The notes beneath the pieces are model-generated. The model saw only the letters and a program-made list of their open reading frames with translations. It did not search any database and was not told the DNA's origin. The position numbers and the translations under genes were made by a program. This document shows positions 17,650 through 26,642 of a DNA stretch of 64,000 nucleotides, in pieces. Each line of letters opens with the position of its first letter. Position 1 is the first letter of the stretch. Origin of the DNA: Luteibacter anthropi (GTDB lineage: Bacteria > Pseudomonadota > Gammaproteobacteria > Xanthomonadales > Rhodanobacteraceae); contig NZ_JAARLZ010000010.1 in NCBI RefSeq assembly GCF_011759365.1, forward strand, positions 124,001 to 188,000. Reading direction: 5' to 3'.

Positions 17650-20600
17650 TTACCAGCCCACGCCTACGCCCACGCCTCCCGAAGTCTCGCCGCCGCTGAC
17701 CGCAGCGCCGAAGGTGAGGCTGGCGTTGGACGAGAGGGATCGCGAGTAGCCTACCGACAGCGCACCCTGCCCCTTGTACCCGCCGACGCCCACGCCCAGG
17801 CGGTTGTCCCCGTTGACGCCCTGCGTGCTGAACGCCATCTGCGACATGGCCGCGCCCATGGCACCGACCTTGTTCAGGCGGTCGTTGAGGTTGCTGAAAC
17901 GGTGGTCCACCGTCCGCTTGTACTCGTCGAAGGCACCACCGCTGACCACGTCGCCGAACTTCTGGTCGGTATAGGCCTTGGCGCTCTGCAGGGTCCGCGC
18001 ATCGCCCTGGTCTGCATAGGACTGGGCCGTGGCCACGGCCTGGTCTACCTGGCTCACCGTCGCCGCGTCGCTCGGCGCGGTGCCGGCGGCCACATTGGTG
18101 ATACGGCGCTGGGCATTCGCACTGCCCACCGAAACCGTATTGGCCTGGTCGGCCACCGAACCGGCACCCAGCGCGACGCTGTTGGTGGCCGTGGCGGTCA
18201 CCGTGGCGCCCGTGCCCACCGCCGTGCTGCTGTCGGCACCCACGCTCGCGTTGTTGCCGATCGCAAGATCGGTGGTGTCCTTGGCGTAGCTGCCGGTGCC
18301 GATAGCGGTGCCATTGCCCGTCCCCGGGACAATGGCCTGGGCAGCGGCCGGTGCCGGCGGGGCCACGGCAGCCGGTGCCGCCTGGCTGGCCGCCGAAGCG
18401 GCAAACGGGGTGACCTCGGCAGAAGCCGGCGTGATACCGGCACCAGAAGCACTGGCCGTCATCGGCGCCGCTACCGCATTGCGACGGATCGGGCCGGTAC
18501 CCGTACCCGGCTGGCTCGTGCTGCCCGTACCCTTCGACTCCAGGCTGCCCACCCGGTTGGTCAGCGAACTCAGGGCGCCATCCAGCGCACCCACCGCATC
18601 GCCCACCGTCTGGTAGCTGCTGCCCTGCACCCGGTAGACCGGGCCCACGAAGCCGTTCGCGCCCATCGTCGCGCCACCGCCCAGCGCCATCGCCACCGCA
18701 TTGCCGGCCGCATTGGACGAACCGGCAAAGGCACCGGACAGGGCCGTGTTGAGCTGGCCGAGGTTCACGGCATCCGTGGTCTGGGTACCGGCAGCGACAT
18801 TCGTGATCTGCCGGTTGTTGCCCGCACTGCCGACCGACACCGTATTGGCACGGGTCGCGGTGGAGCCCGCACCCAGGGCCACGGAGTTGGCGGCCAGCGC
18901 CCGTGCGCTGTCACCAATGGCCGTGGCACTGGCTCCGGCCGCGTTCGCCGAGGCACCGATGGCCGTGGACGACTCCTTGCTGGCCGATGCCAGCGCACCA
19001 ATGGCGGTGGAAAGGTCACCCGACGCGCTGCTGCCTGCACCGGTGGCCGTGGCGAATCCGCCGGAAGCCTTCGCATCGTCGGAGCCGTCGCCCGCACCCG
19101 TAGCCGCCACGTAGTGCTTCGCCGCACTCACGCTGTCCGCCAGTGCATTGAGCTGGTTGACGTTGGCCGCATCGGTGCCCTGGGTGCCGGCCGCGACGTT
19201 GGTCACCTGCCGCTCGCTGCCCTTGTCGCCCACGGAGACCGTGTTGTCGCGTGTGGCGACGGAGTTCGAGCCCAGGGCCACGCTGTTGGCGCCGCGGGCC
19301 GTCGCGTAGTCACCCACGGCGACACTGCGCGCACCCGAGGCCCAGCTGTTGATGCCCAGCGCCGTGGCGTTGGTGCCCGGTGCGTAGGCGAAGTAGCCCA
19401 CAGCCGTGCTGCCCACACCTTCCGCACCCGTGATGCCGCCTACCGCCGTGGCGTAGTCGGCCGTGGCCTGCGCGCCCGCACCGAAGGCCGCCGAGCTCTC
19501 GCCCGTAGCGCCGGTGTAGACCTGCAGGCCACCGAGATTGGCCGGGCCGCCCACTGCTACCGAGCCGTTGCCCGATGCCGTGGTAGACGTGCCCACCGCC
19601 GTGGCGTAGTCGCCCGTAGCACTGGCGACCGAACCCAGCGCCGTGGACTGCGCGCCGGAAGCAAAGGAGCCCACGCCGACCGAGGTCGAGGCAAAGCCGC
19701 CTGCCTGTGCGCTGGCACCCACGGCCGTGCCGCCGACACCCGCGCTGGTCGCGCCGGTCGTCACCGGATTGCCATCGGCGTCGACGATCAGCGGATTGCC
19801 CTTGGCATCCACCGCATTGCCGCCGACGGCCACGCTCCCCGGACCATCCGCCTGTGCGCCGGCACCATAGGCTGCACTGTTCTGCCCCGTTGCCACGGCG
19901 CCATAACCGCTCGCCGTCGCATGGCTCCCCGTCGCCACGGCACCACTACCCGTCGCGGTGGCGCCTTCGGCACCGGCATAGGCGCCGGAACCGGTGGCGG
20001 TAGCGTACTGCCCGCTGGCCTGTGCATCGTCCGTACCGTCACCGTTGCCATTGGCCTTGAAGTAATGGCTGGCGTCGCTGACGCTGCCGGCCACCGCATC
20101 CAGCTGGCCCTTGTTCACCGCATCGGTGTTCTCGGTACCGGCCGCCACGTTGGTCACCTGGCGCTCGCTGCCCTTGTCGCCCACGGACACGCTGTTCTCC
20201 CGGGTCGCCTGCGAACCTGCGCCAAGTGCCACGCTGTTCACGGCCTTCGCCGTCGCGGACTGACCAACCGCCGTGCTGTTCACGGCATTGGCATAGGAGT
20301 TCCAGCCCAGGGCCGTGGCGTAGTCGGCCGTGGCCCATGCGCCCGCACCGAAGGCCGCAGCGCCCGTGCCCGTGGCCTGCGCGGGAATGAACCCGAAGAA
20401 CGTGCTGCCACCCACGGCAACACTCTCGGCGCCCGTGGCCTGTGCGCTTTCGCCCACGGCAACACTGCTCGCCCCCGTCGCGGCACTCTGCGTACCCACC
20501 GCCGTGGAAAGATCGCCGATGGCATTGGCAACCGCACCGACGGCCGTGGCCTGTGCACCGGATGCATAGGCACCCACGCCCAGCGAAGATGATGCGAAGC

Positions 20601-23600
20601 CGCTGGCCTGCGAACTGGCGCCGACAGCGGTACCACCGACGCCCGCACTGGTGGCTCCCGTATCGACCGGCACACCGCCGTTGGTGATCAACGGATTGCC
20701 GTTTTCGTCCACGGCAACACCACCCACCGCGACGCTGCCAGGACCATTGGCCTGCGCACCCGCGCCATACGCGGCGCTGTTCTGACCCGAAGCCACCGAG
20801 CCGTAGCCGGTAGCCGTGGACTGCTGTCCGGTCGCCACCGCACCACTGCCCAATGCACTGGCGCCGTCCGCACCCGCGTAGGCACCGGAACCGGAGGCGG
20901 TCGCATACTTCCCGCTGGCCTGCGCGTCGTCGCTGCCGTCACCCGCACCGTTCGCCTTGAAATAATGGCTTGCGTCGCTGACGCTGCCGGCCACCGCATC
21001 GAGCTGGCCCTTGTTCACCGCATCCGTGGCTTCAGTGCCCGCGGCGACATTCGTCACCTGGCGCTCCGCGCCCTTGTCGCCCACCGATACCGTGTTGTCG
21101 CGGTCGGCGCGCGAACCGGCACCGAGTGCCACCGAGTTGTCGCCCAGTGCCCATGCATTGGCACCCAGTGCGGTGGCGTTGTCGCCCAGCGCCCAGCTGC
21201 CTGCACCGAGTGCGATCGCGTTGGCGCTTTCGATGCCGAACAGACCGAAGCCCGTCTCGGCGCCGTTGCCGATCGCGATACTGCCCGCTCCAGCCGCGCT
21301 GGCGTTGCCACCGATCGCTGTCGCACCGGCGCTGTAAGCCGATGCTCCGTAGCCCGTGGCCACCGAGAGATCACCGTCGGCAAACGACTGCGCACCCGTG
21401 GCCGTCGCGCCATTGCCCGACGCCTGCGAAAGGAAGCCGCTGGCCGTGGACTGCTCACCCTGTGCAAACGCCGCCGTACCGACTGCCGTGGCATATTTGC
21501 CTTCGGCCTGCGCACTGGCACCGACCGCCGTGGCATCCAGTCCCGATGCGGTGGCCGGCCCAACCGCTTCACCGGTCGACGTATATGTGATGAGCGGATT
21601 GCCATTCTCGTCCAGCGCCTGCCCACCGATGGCGGTTGCACCATTGGACGATGCCTGCGCACCCGCGCCGTAGGCCGAGCTGTTCTGTGCGGAAGCGACA
21701 CTGCCGTAACCCGCCGCCGTGGCGTAGCTGGCATTCGTGCTGGCACCGCTGCCGATGGCGGAAGACCCTTGTCCCTGCGCGACGGCACCCTGGCCCACCG
21801 CCGTCGCATAGTCGCCGCTGGCATAGCTGCCTGCACCGAAGCTGGAGGTGCCGGTACCGTCCGCGATGGCACCATGGCCGTTCACGGTGGCGTCGTTACC
21901 AAAGGCTGCACTGCTTGCGCCGGTCGCCGTGGAACGCTCTCCGGACGCTTCCGCGTTCGCACCGGTAGCCACACTGTCGGCGCCACTGGCCTGCGCACCC
22001 GAACCATAGGAAACGCTGTTCTGGCCCGATGCCACCGCACCGTAACCCGTAGCCGTCGACTGGACTCCTGTCGCCACGGCGCCACTGCCAAAGGCGCTGG
22101 CGCCATTGGCGCCGGCATAGGCGCCTGAACCGGACGCCGTGGTGTACTGGCCGTTGGCCTGCGCATCATCGCTGCCGTCACCGGCGCCGTTCGCCTTGAA
22201 GTAATGGCTTGCATCGCTGACGCTACCGGCCACTGCATCGAGCTGGCCCTTGTTCACCGCATCGGTATTTTCGGTGCCCGCCGCCACGTTGGTGATCTGT
22301 CGCTCCTTACCCTTGTCGCCTACCGACACCGTGTTGACGCGGCTTGCCTGCGATCCTGCGCCAAGCGCCACCGAGTTATCGGCCAGTGCCCAGGCATTCG
22401 CACCGAGTGCCGTTGCGTTGTTACCTAGCGCCCAGCTCCCCGTGCCGACGGCGATGGCATTCGCGCTTTCAAGGCCAAACAAGGCGAAGCCGGTTTCCGC
22501 ACCACTGCCAAGCGCGATGCTTCCGGCACCCGACGCACTGGTCGCAGCTCCCAGCGCCGTCGCGTTGGTGCTGTATGCCGCAGCGCCCGCACCTGCGGCG
22601 AGTGACTGCGTACCAGCGGCCACGGCTTGTGTACCCACGGCAGTGGAAAGATCGCCCGTGGCATTCGCCACGGCACCTACGGCCGTCGCCTGTGCGCCCG
22701 AGGCATACGCGCCCACACCGAGTGACGATGCAGCGAAGCCGCTGGCCTGAGAGCTGGCACCAACGGCCGTACCGCCCACACCGGCACTCGTCGCGCCCGT
22801 ATCGACCGGCACGCCACCGTTGGTGATCAAGGGATTGCCGCTCTCATCCACGGCCACACCACCGACTGCGACGCTCGCAGGACCATTCGCCTGCGCGCCT
22901 GCACCGTAAGCAGCACTGTTCTGTCCCGTGGCGACCGCACCGTAACCGGTTGCCGTGGACTGCTGTCCGGTGGCGACAGAACCGCTGCCGAAGGCACCAG
23001 CACCATTGGCGCCTGCATAAGCACCCGAGCCGATGGCCGTCGCGAATTTACCGTTGGCCTGCGCATCGTCGCTGCCATCGCCCGCACCATTCGCGCTGAC
23101 ATAATGGCTCGCGTCGCTCACCGCGCTGGCGAGCGAATCCACGCGCCCGGACACGCCCGTGACCGTCGTCGAAAGTTGATCGACGCGGCTCGATACGCCA
23201 CTCACGCTTCCCGACACCTTGTCGAGCTGACGCTTGTTCACCGCATCGGTGGCCTGGCTGCCATCCGCGACATTCACTACCTGTCGTTCGGCACCGCTGC
23301 GCCCGACGGATACGGTACCTGCCCGGTTGGCGACAGAAGAATCGCCGATAGCTACCGAATCCTTCGCCGTAGCGCGCGCACCACGCCCCAGTGCCGAACT
23401 CGATGCCGCGCTGGCGAGTGCATCCTGGCCTACCGCCACGCTGTCCACGCCCGTGGCGCGGGTCGACTGACCCAGTGCCGTGGAGAATCCACCGGTGGCC
23501 TGCGCGTCCTGTCCGTACGCCACGCTGTAACCGCCGCTGGCCTTCGATTGCGTGCCGACCGCCGTGGCGTAATCGCCGGCCGCCTTCGACGACGTGCCGC

Positions 23601-23853
23601 AGGCGAAGGCATCATCGCCACGCGCCACGGGGCCGCTGCCCTGCAGGCCCAGCAGATAACCACCGCACACATTGCCCGCCTGCGCGGGAGAGCTGCCCAG
23701 CGCCAGCACCATGCCGGCAGCCAGGGGCAGTGCGGCCATCGCCGCGCGCAGGCGACGCGATGCGCCACCCTTGCCATTCGCCCGGGCGAGTTCCGAGGCA
23801 ACGACGAGCATGCCCAGCGACTTGTTCCAGACCTTGCTGTAAATGGTATTCAC
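17650..23853 (-). CDS. Trimeric autotransporter adhesin (YadA/Hia type)
   Basis: About 2067 residues. I place the start at GTG 23853: GGAGGA precedes it, and the protein then opens exactly at an extended signal peptide region (NTIYSKVWNKSLGMLVVASELARANGK). An upstream in-frame ATG at 23907 would add 18 residues before that motif. The passenger is built of YadA-head repeats (A.G..S.A.G..A.A) with seven neck-type segments (VSVG..G.ERQ.TNVAAGT..TDAVN..QL). Several modules of roughly 250-300 residues are nearly identical to each other. The C-terminus is a YadA anchor: a coiled coil (VDHRFSNLNDRLNKVGAMGAAMSQMAF), then four strands ending in GVGVGVGW. It should form a surface trimer for adhesion. 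Confidence 0.95.
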   Translation of the reverse strand: MNTIYSKVWNKSLGMLVVASELARANGKGGASRRLRAAMAALPLAAGMVLALGSSPAQAGNVCGGYLLGLQGSGPVARGDDAFACGTSSKAAGDYATAVGTQSKASGGYSVAYGQDAQATGGFSTALGQSTRATGVDSVAVGQDALASAASSSALGRGARATAKDSVAIGDSSVANRAGTVSVGRSGAERQVVNVADGSQATDAVNKRQLDKVSGSVSGVSSRVDQLSTTVTGVSGRVDSLASAVSDASHYVSANGAGDGSDDAQANGKFATAIGSGAYAGANGAGAFGSGSVATGQQSTATGYGAVATGQNSAAYGAGAQANGPASVAVGGVAVDESGNPLITNGGVPVDTGATSAGVGGTAVGASSQASGFAASSLGVGAYASGAQATAVGAVANATGDLSTAVGTQAVAAGTQSLAAGAGAAAYSTNATALGAATSASGAGSIALGSGAETGFALFGLESANAIAVGTGSWALGNNATALGANAWALADNSVALGAGSQASRVNTVSVGDKGKERQITNVAAGTENTDAVNKGQLDAVAGSVSDASHYFKANGAGDGSDDAQANGQYTTASGSGAYAGANGASAFGSGAVATGVQSTATGYGAVASGQNSVSYGSGAQASGADSVATGANAEASGERSTATGASSAAFGNDATVNGHGAIADGTGTSSFGAGSYASGDYATAVGQGAVAQGQGSSAIGSGASTNASYATAAGYGSVASAQNSSAYGAGAQASSNGATAIGGQALDENGNPLITYTSTGEAVGPATASGLDATAVGASAQAEGKYATAVGTAAFAQGEQSTASGFLSQASGNGATATGAQSFADGDLSVATGYGASAYSAGATAIGGNASAAGAGSIAIGNGAETGFGLFGIESANAIALGAGSWALGDNATALGANAWALGDNSVALGAGSRADRDNTVSVGDKGAERQVTNVAAGTEATDAVNKGQLDAVAGSVSDASHYFKANGAGDGSDDAQASGKYATASGSGAYAGADGASALGSGAVATGQQSTATGYGSVASGQNSAAYGAGAQANGPGSVAVGGVAVDENGNPLITNGGVPVDTGATSAGVGGTAVGASSQASGFASSSLGVGAYASGAQATAVGAVANAIGDLSTAVGTQSAATGASSVAVGESAQATGAESVAVGGSTFFGFIPAQATGTGAAAFGAGAWATADYATALGWNSYANAVNSTAVGQSATAKAVNSVALGAGSQATRENSVSVGDKGSERQVTNVAAGTENTDAVNKGQLDAVAGSVSDASHYFKANGNGDGTDDAQASGQYATATGSGAYAGAEGATATGSGAVATGSHATASGYGAVATGQNSAAYGAGAQADGPGSVAVGGNAVDAKGNPLIVDADGNPVTTGATSAGVGGTAVGASAQAGGFASTSVGVGSFASGAQSTALGSVASATGDYATAVGTSTTASGNGSVAVGGPANLGGLQVYTGATGESSAAFGAGAQATADYATAVGGITGAEGVGSTAVGYFAYAPGTNATALGINSWASGARSVAVGDYATARGANSVALGSNSVATRDNTVSVGDKGSERQVTNVAAGTQGTDAANVNQLNALADSVSAAKHYVAATGAGDGSDDAKASGGFATATGAGSSASGDLSTAIGALASASKESSTAIGASANAAGASATAIGDSARALAANSVALGAGSTATRANTVSVGSAGNNRQITNVAAGTQTTDAVNLGQLNTALSGAFAGSSNAAGNAVAMALGGGATMGANGFVGPVYRVQGSSYQTVGDAVGALDGALSSLTNRVGSLESKGTGSTSQPGTGTGPIRRNAVAAPMTASASGAGITPASAEVTPFAASAASQAAPAAVAPPAPAAAQAIVPGTGNGTAIGTGSYAKDTTDLAIGNNASVGADSSTAVGTGATVTATATNSVALGAGSVADQANTVSVGSANAQRRITNVAAGTAPSDAATVSQVDQAVATAQSYADQGDARTLQSAKAYTDQKFGDVVSGGAFDEYKRTVDHRFSNLNDRLNKVGAMGAAMSQMAFSTQGVNGDNRLGVGVGGYKGQGALSVGYSRSLSSNASLTFGAAVSGGETSGGVGVGVGW

Positions 23854-24030
23854 GACAAACTTCCTCCAGTGTCCGCCCATGGGCGGATAGATGCGCGCAC
23901 CACGCACAGCGCGGGCCGTCGCCAGTCCGTCGCCGACGCGGCGGACGTAATCCCTGGCGACCGGGCAGCCTACGGCCGTCCGGACGTCCAGACGTGAGTT
24001 CTCCCCTCCCCCTTTGCCGCAACGCCGCGT

Positions 24031-24064
24031 AGGAAGAAGCCCCGCCGTGGCGGGGCTTCTTCCT
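24031..24064 (-). terminator. Long perfect hairpin downstream of the metalloprotease gene
   Basis: AGGAAGAAGCCCCGCC and its exact complement are separated by two bases, a 16-bp perfect inverted repeat. It lies 10 bp beyond the stop of the gene at 24074-26056 and upstream of the adhesin gene. There is no long T-tract, so its efficiency as an intrinsic terminator is inferred from the stem alone. Confidence 0.7.
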
Positions 24065-24073
24065 GCTCATGCG

Positions 24074-26056
24074 TCAGTTGGTCCAGGCACCCAGGACGCT
24101 GACGCCCGAGTAGGCCTGTTCACCCTTCACGGTGAGCGTCCACACACCTTGCGCCGGGCTGGTCGCCGTAAACGGCTCGCTATTGCCCGGACGATTCGGC
24201 TGCGCGGTGACCTTGCCCGACGGGTCGGTGACCGAGATGGACACATCACCCGAACCACCGAAGGTGCGCAGGGTGAGCGACTTCGCACCGGCAGGGACAT
24301 CGAGCGTGTACGCCTTGGTGGCACCGGCCGCACCCGCCTGTCCGGTCAGCGCCTTGTTGTTGCCAAGCGCCGTACCGGGAGGTGCCGTGGGCTTGCCCCA
24401 GGCGGTGAACTGCTTCTGCGTCTCCGCATCCGACAGGCACAGGTTGAGACTCGATGCCTGCCCGGACGTGATGAGACCATCGGTGGCGAGCTTCGCCGCG
24501 TACGACGTGATCGCGCTGCGATAGGCACCCACGTTCGCCGAGGCGGCCGCGAGGATCTTCGCGTTGGAAATCACGTTGGCACCGATGATCACACCGCCCG
24601 GCACGAGGGTCGGCACGCCGGTATCGCAGGTGAGCAGCTTCTGCGTACCGCGATTCAGGCCCCAGCCGATGTCCTGGAACAGCGCAGGCGTCAGGTCGAC
24701 ATCGATCTCGCCACGCAGATCCTGGTTGATCGCGTATTCCATGATGGCGTTCGGCGTCAGGCGGGTGTCGTAATGCGAGAACGACGAACCCTGCGCGAGC
24801 GTGGTCGGTGCATACAGCTGCACATTGCCCTGTGCATCGGCACCGGCCAGGCCCGAGCCCTGGCCCACGGCGCCAGTAAGGCCGGCGAGATTGGCCTTGA
24901 GCGTATTGCCGTCGACCTGGCTCACCGCAATCACCGGGATGTTCACCGGCTGTGCGGGCGTGCCTCCCGGCGTGATGGCGCCGGCCTGGTTGTTGGCGAT
25001 GAGCACGGCCTTGGCACCTGCGGCCTGCGCACCCAGCGTCTTCACGGTGAAGTCGCAGGTGCCGCGATCGATCAGCGCGATCTTGCCGGCCAGATCCGCA
25101 CCGTTGGTGATGGCCGTGCAGCCATCGTTCGGCACGGCACGCACGACGGCACCGCTGAAGTTGGAACCGGTAGCGACCGGGCCGAAGGACGCCTGCGAGT
25201 AACCATAGTCACCCGCAGCACCCGCCGGAGCGGACACACGGAAAACGTTCGGCACGGTCAGCGCCAGCGGTGCTTCCGTCTTCACGGTGGCACCAGTGAA
25301 CACGAGATGGCCGTCGTTGAGCGCGGATGTCACACGCTGTGCGTCGGTGAGGTCGTACCACTTCTTGTTGAGCGTGTTGTCGTAGACGAAGGTGGAATAG
25401 ATGTCCGGACGCGCCACGCCATCGCTGCCCTTGTAGGGCGAACCGGTGGTAAGGCTGTTGAAGCCCGAGAAGCCCAGGCCGTGGGCCATTTCGTGCAGCA
25501 CGACATTGAGGAAGTTGATCGATCCGGCCGGCGTGTTGCCGTCGAGGCCGAAGTACCACTTCGATCCTTCGAGGCATCCGGTGGTGCCCAGCGCACCGTT
25601 GAACTGGCTCTGGATATCCGCTTCGCCCGGCTGGCCGTCCTGCTTGGTGAGGGCGTCGAACAGCGCGGAGTGATACCAGGTGTTGCGCACGGCGCCCGGA
25701 GGCAGCGTGCTGGTGTTGTCGAAATAGAAAATGTACGTGGTGCCGGAAGAACCGAGCACGCCCGACGTGGCGTCGCAGGAGAGCTTCTGGAAGGTGGCGT
25801 TGTTGACGATGGTGACGTCGCTCTGCAACACCGCGCCCCAGATATCGGCGGCAAACAGGTAGACGTTCAGCGCCTGCTGGCCGGCGGTGGTGCCCGGGTT
25901 GCCGCCGACCGGTGAGGCGGGCGTGGGATCGTCCAGGCCCTTGCCGGTGCCGGCATCCTGGTTGACGATCTTGATTTCCGCTGCCGTGGCAGCCGTCACG
26001 GCGCCGAACAGGCCGGCGGTGAGAAGGGCGGTATACAGAAGGCCGCGGCGGATCAT
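24074..26056 (-). CDS. Secreted zinc metalloprotease-like protein with PA domain
   Basis: 660 residues with a Sec signal (MIRRGLLYTALLTAGLFGAVTA..). The site H188-E-M-A-H192-G-L-G-F is a zinc-binding HExxHxxGF site. A protease-associated (PA) domain spans about residues 265-400 (ALIDRGTCDFTVKTLGAQAAGAKAVLIAN). After a second helical stretch (DVDLTPALFQDIGWGLNRG), the last ~90 residues resemble a pre-peptidase C-terminal (PPC) domain (LRTFGGSGDVSISV). The start overlaps the stop of the small upstream gene (ATGA). It is probably exported through the nearby T2SS (inference). Confidence 0.88.
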   Translation of the reverse strand: MIRRGLLYTALLTAGLFGAVTAATAAEIKIVNQDAGTGKGLDDPTPASPVGGNPGTTAGQQALNVYLFAADIWGAVLQSDVTIVNNATFQKLSCDATSGVLGSSGTTYIFYFDNTSTLPPGAVRNTWYHSALFDALTKQDGQPGEADIQSQFNGALGTTGCLEGSKWYFGLDGNTPAGSINFLNVVLHEMAHGLGFSGFNSLTTGSPYKGSDGVARPDIYSTFVYDNTLNKKWYDLTDAQRVTSALNDGHLVFTGATVKTEAPLALTVPNVFRVSAPAGAAGDYGYSQASFGPVATGSNFSGAVVRAVPNDGCTAITNGADLAGKIALIDRGTCDFTVKTLGAQAAGAKAVLIANNQAGAITPGGTPAQPVNIPVIAVSQVDGNTLKANLAGLTGAVGQGSGLAGADAQGNVQLYAPTTLAQGSSFSHYDTRLTPNAIMEYAINQDLRGEIDVDLTPALFQDIGWGLNRGTQKLLTCDTGVPTLVPGGVIIGANVISNAKILAAASANVGAYRSAITSYAAKLATDGLITSGQASSLNLCLSDAETQKQFTAWGKPTAPPGTALGNNKALTGQAGAAGATKAYTLDVPAGAKSLTLRTFGGSGDVSISVTDPSGKVTAQPNRPGNSEPFTATSPAQGVWTLTVKGEQAYSGVSVLGAWTN

Positions 26057-26496
26057 CGGGTCACCTCCGGAGCCTTCGGCGCGGCATGCACGCCATGATC
26101 GTCGTGATGGATGCTGACCGAACCATCGGCGTTGCGCTCGGCGACGACGCTGCTCATCAGTTCCTGCGGCACCCGTACGGCCTGTGCACGCACGCCATTG
26201 GCGAGGTTCACCGTGCGAAAGGTGGACACGGCATCGGCTGCCGTGCGCGGCTGCGCGGAAAGCGCGGAGACCTTGCTCTGCTGTACCTCGAATGCCCTGG
26301 AAAGCGCGGCACGCTCCGCAGCCGTCGGCTCGCGCAGGCGGCCGGTGGCCGGGTCGATGGCCACCTGCACGCCCTGCACCATGACGGTCTGCGGTGCGGC
26401 CGTGGTGGCCTGGTCGGCGGCGTGTGCGGCCCCCGCGAGGGTGAAGACGCCCGTCAGCACGAGGCCGAAGGCCTGTGCTCTTGCTCGTGAAGTCAT
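26053..26496 (-). CDS. Small exported protein coupled to the metalloprotease gene
   Basis: 147 residues from the ATG at 26496, which has GGAGG eight bases upstream. The Sec signal ends near AGAAHA. The mature part contains VQVAIDPATGRLREPTAAERAAL, a helical stretch and a histidine-rich end (SIHHDDHGVH). From memory, a DPxTGxLRxPTxxE motif recurs in uncharacterised exported proteins of Xanthomonadales; I cannot check that here. The ATGA overlap with the metalloprotease suggests a partner role such as chaperone, inhibitor or pro-region, but nothing proves it. Confidence 0.8.
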   Translation of the reverse strand: MTSRARAQAFGLVLTGVFTLAGAAHAADQATTAAPQTVMVQGVQVAIDPATGRLREPTAAERAALSRAFEVQQSKVSALSAQPRTAADAVSTFRTVNLANGVRAQAVRVPQELMSSVVAERNADGSVSIHHDDHGVHAAPKAPEVTR

Positions 26497-26542
26497 TACG
26501 TTTACCTCCCTAATACGGCGCCGGGACCCCTCCCTGCACGCC

Positions 26543-26634
26543 CACCGGCGAAGGCCCCCTCGCCGGTGCAAGACCTCCCGGACACGGTGCCCCCTGCACC
26601 GGTCCCTGGACCGTGCGCCACGAGGGCGCACGGT
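26543..26634 (-). other. Two strong hairpins between the subtilase gene and the small exported gene
   Basis: The stem at 26543-26551/26560-26568 is CACCGGCGA with its exact complement. The stem at 26610-26619/26625-26634 is ACCGTGCGCC with its exact complement. Neither has a T-tract. They lie in the 146-bp gap between two co-directional genes. They could stabilise or process the message, or act as a Rho-linked terminator. Confidence 0.55.
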
Positions 26635-26642
26635 GGTGTCGC

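Noticed and set aside
17902-20592. Long plus-strand frame opposite the autotransporter
   Set aside because: It mirrors the repetitive codons of the adhesin gene; no ribosome site, no signal peptide and no known motif.
17650-23853. CRISPR-like repetition
   Set aside because: The repeats are in-frame protein modules of an adhesin with variable length, not short direct repeats with unique spacers.
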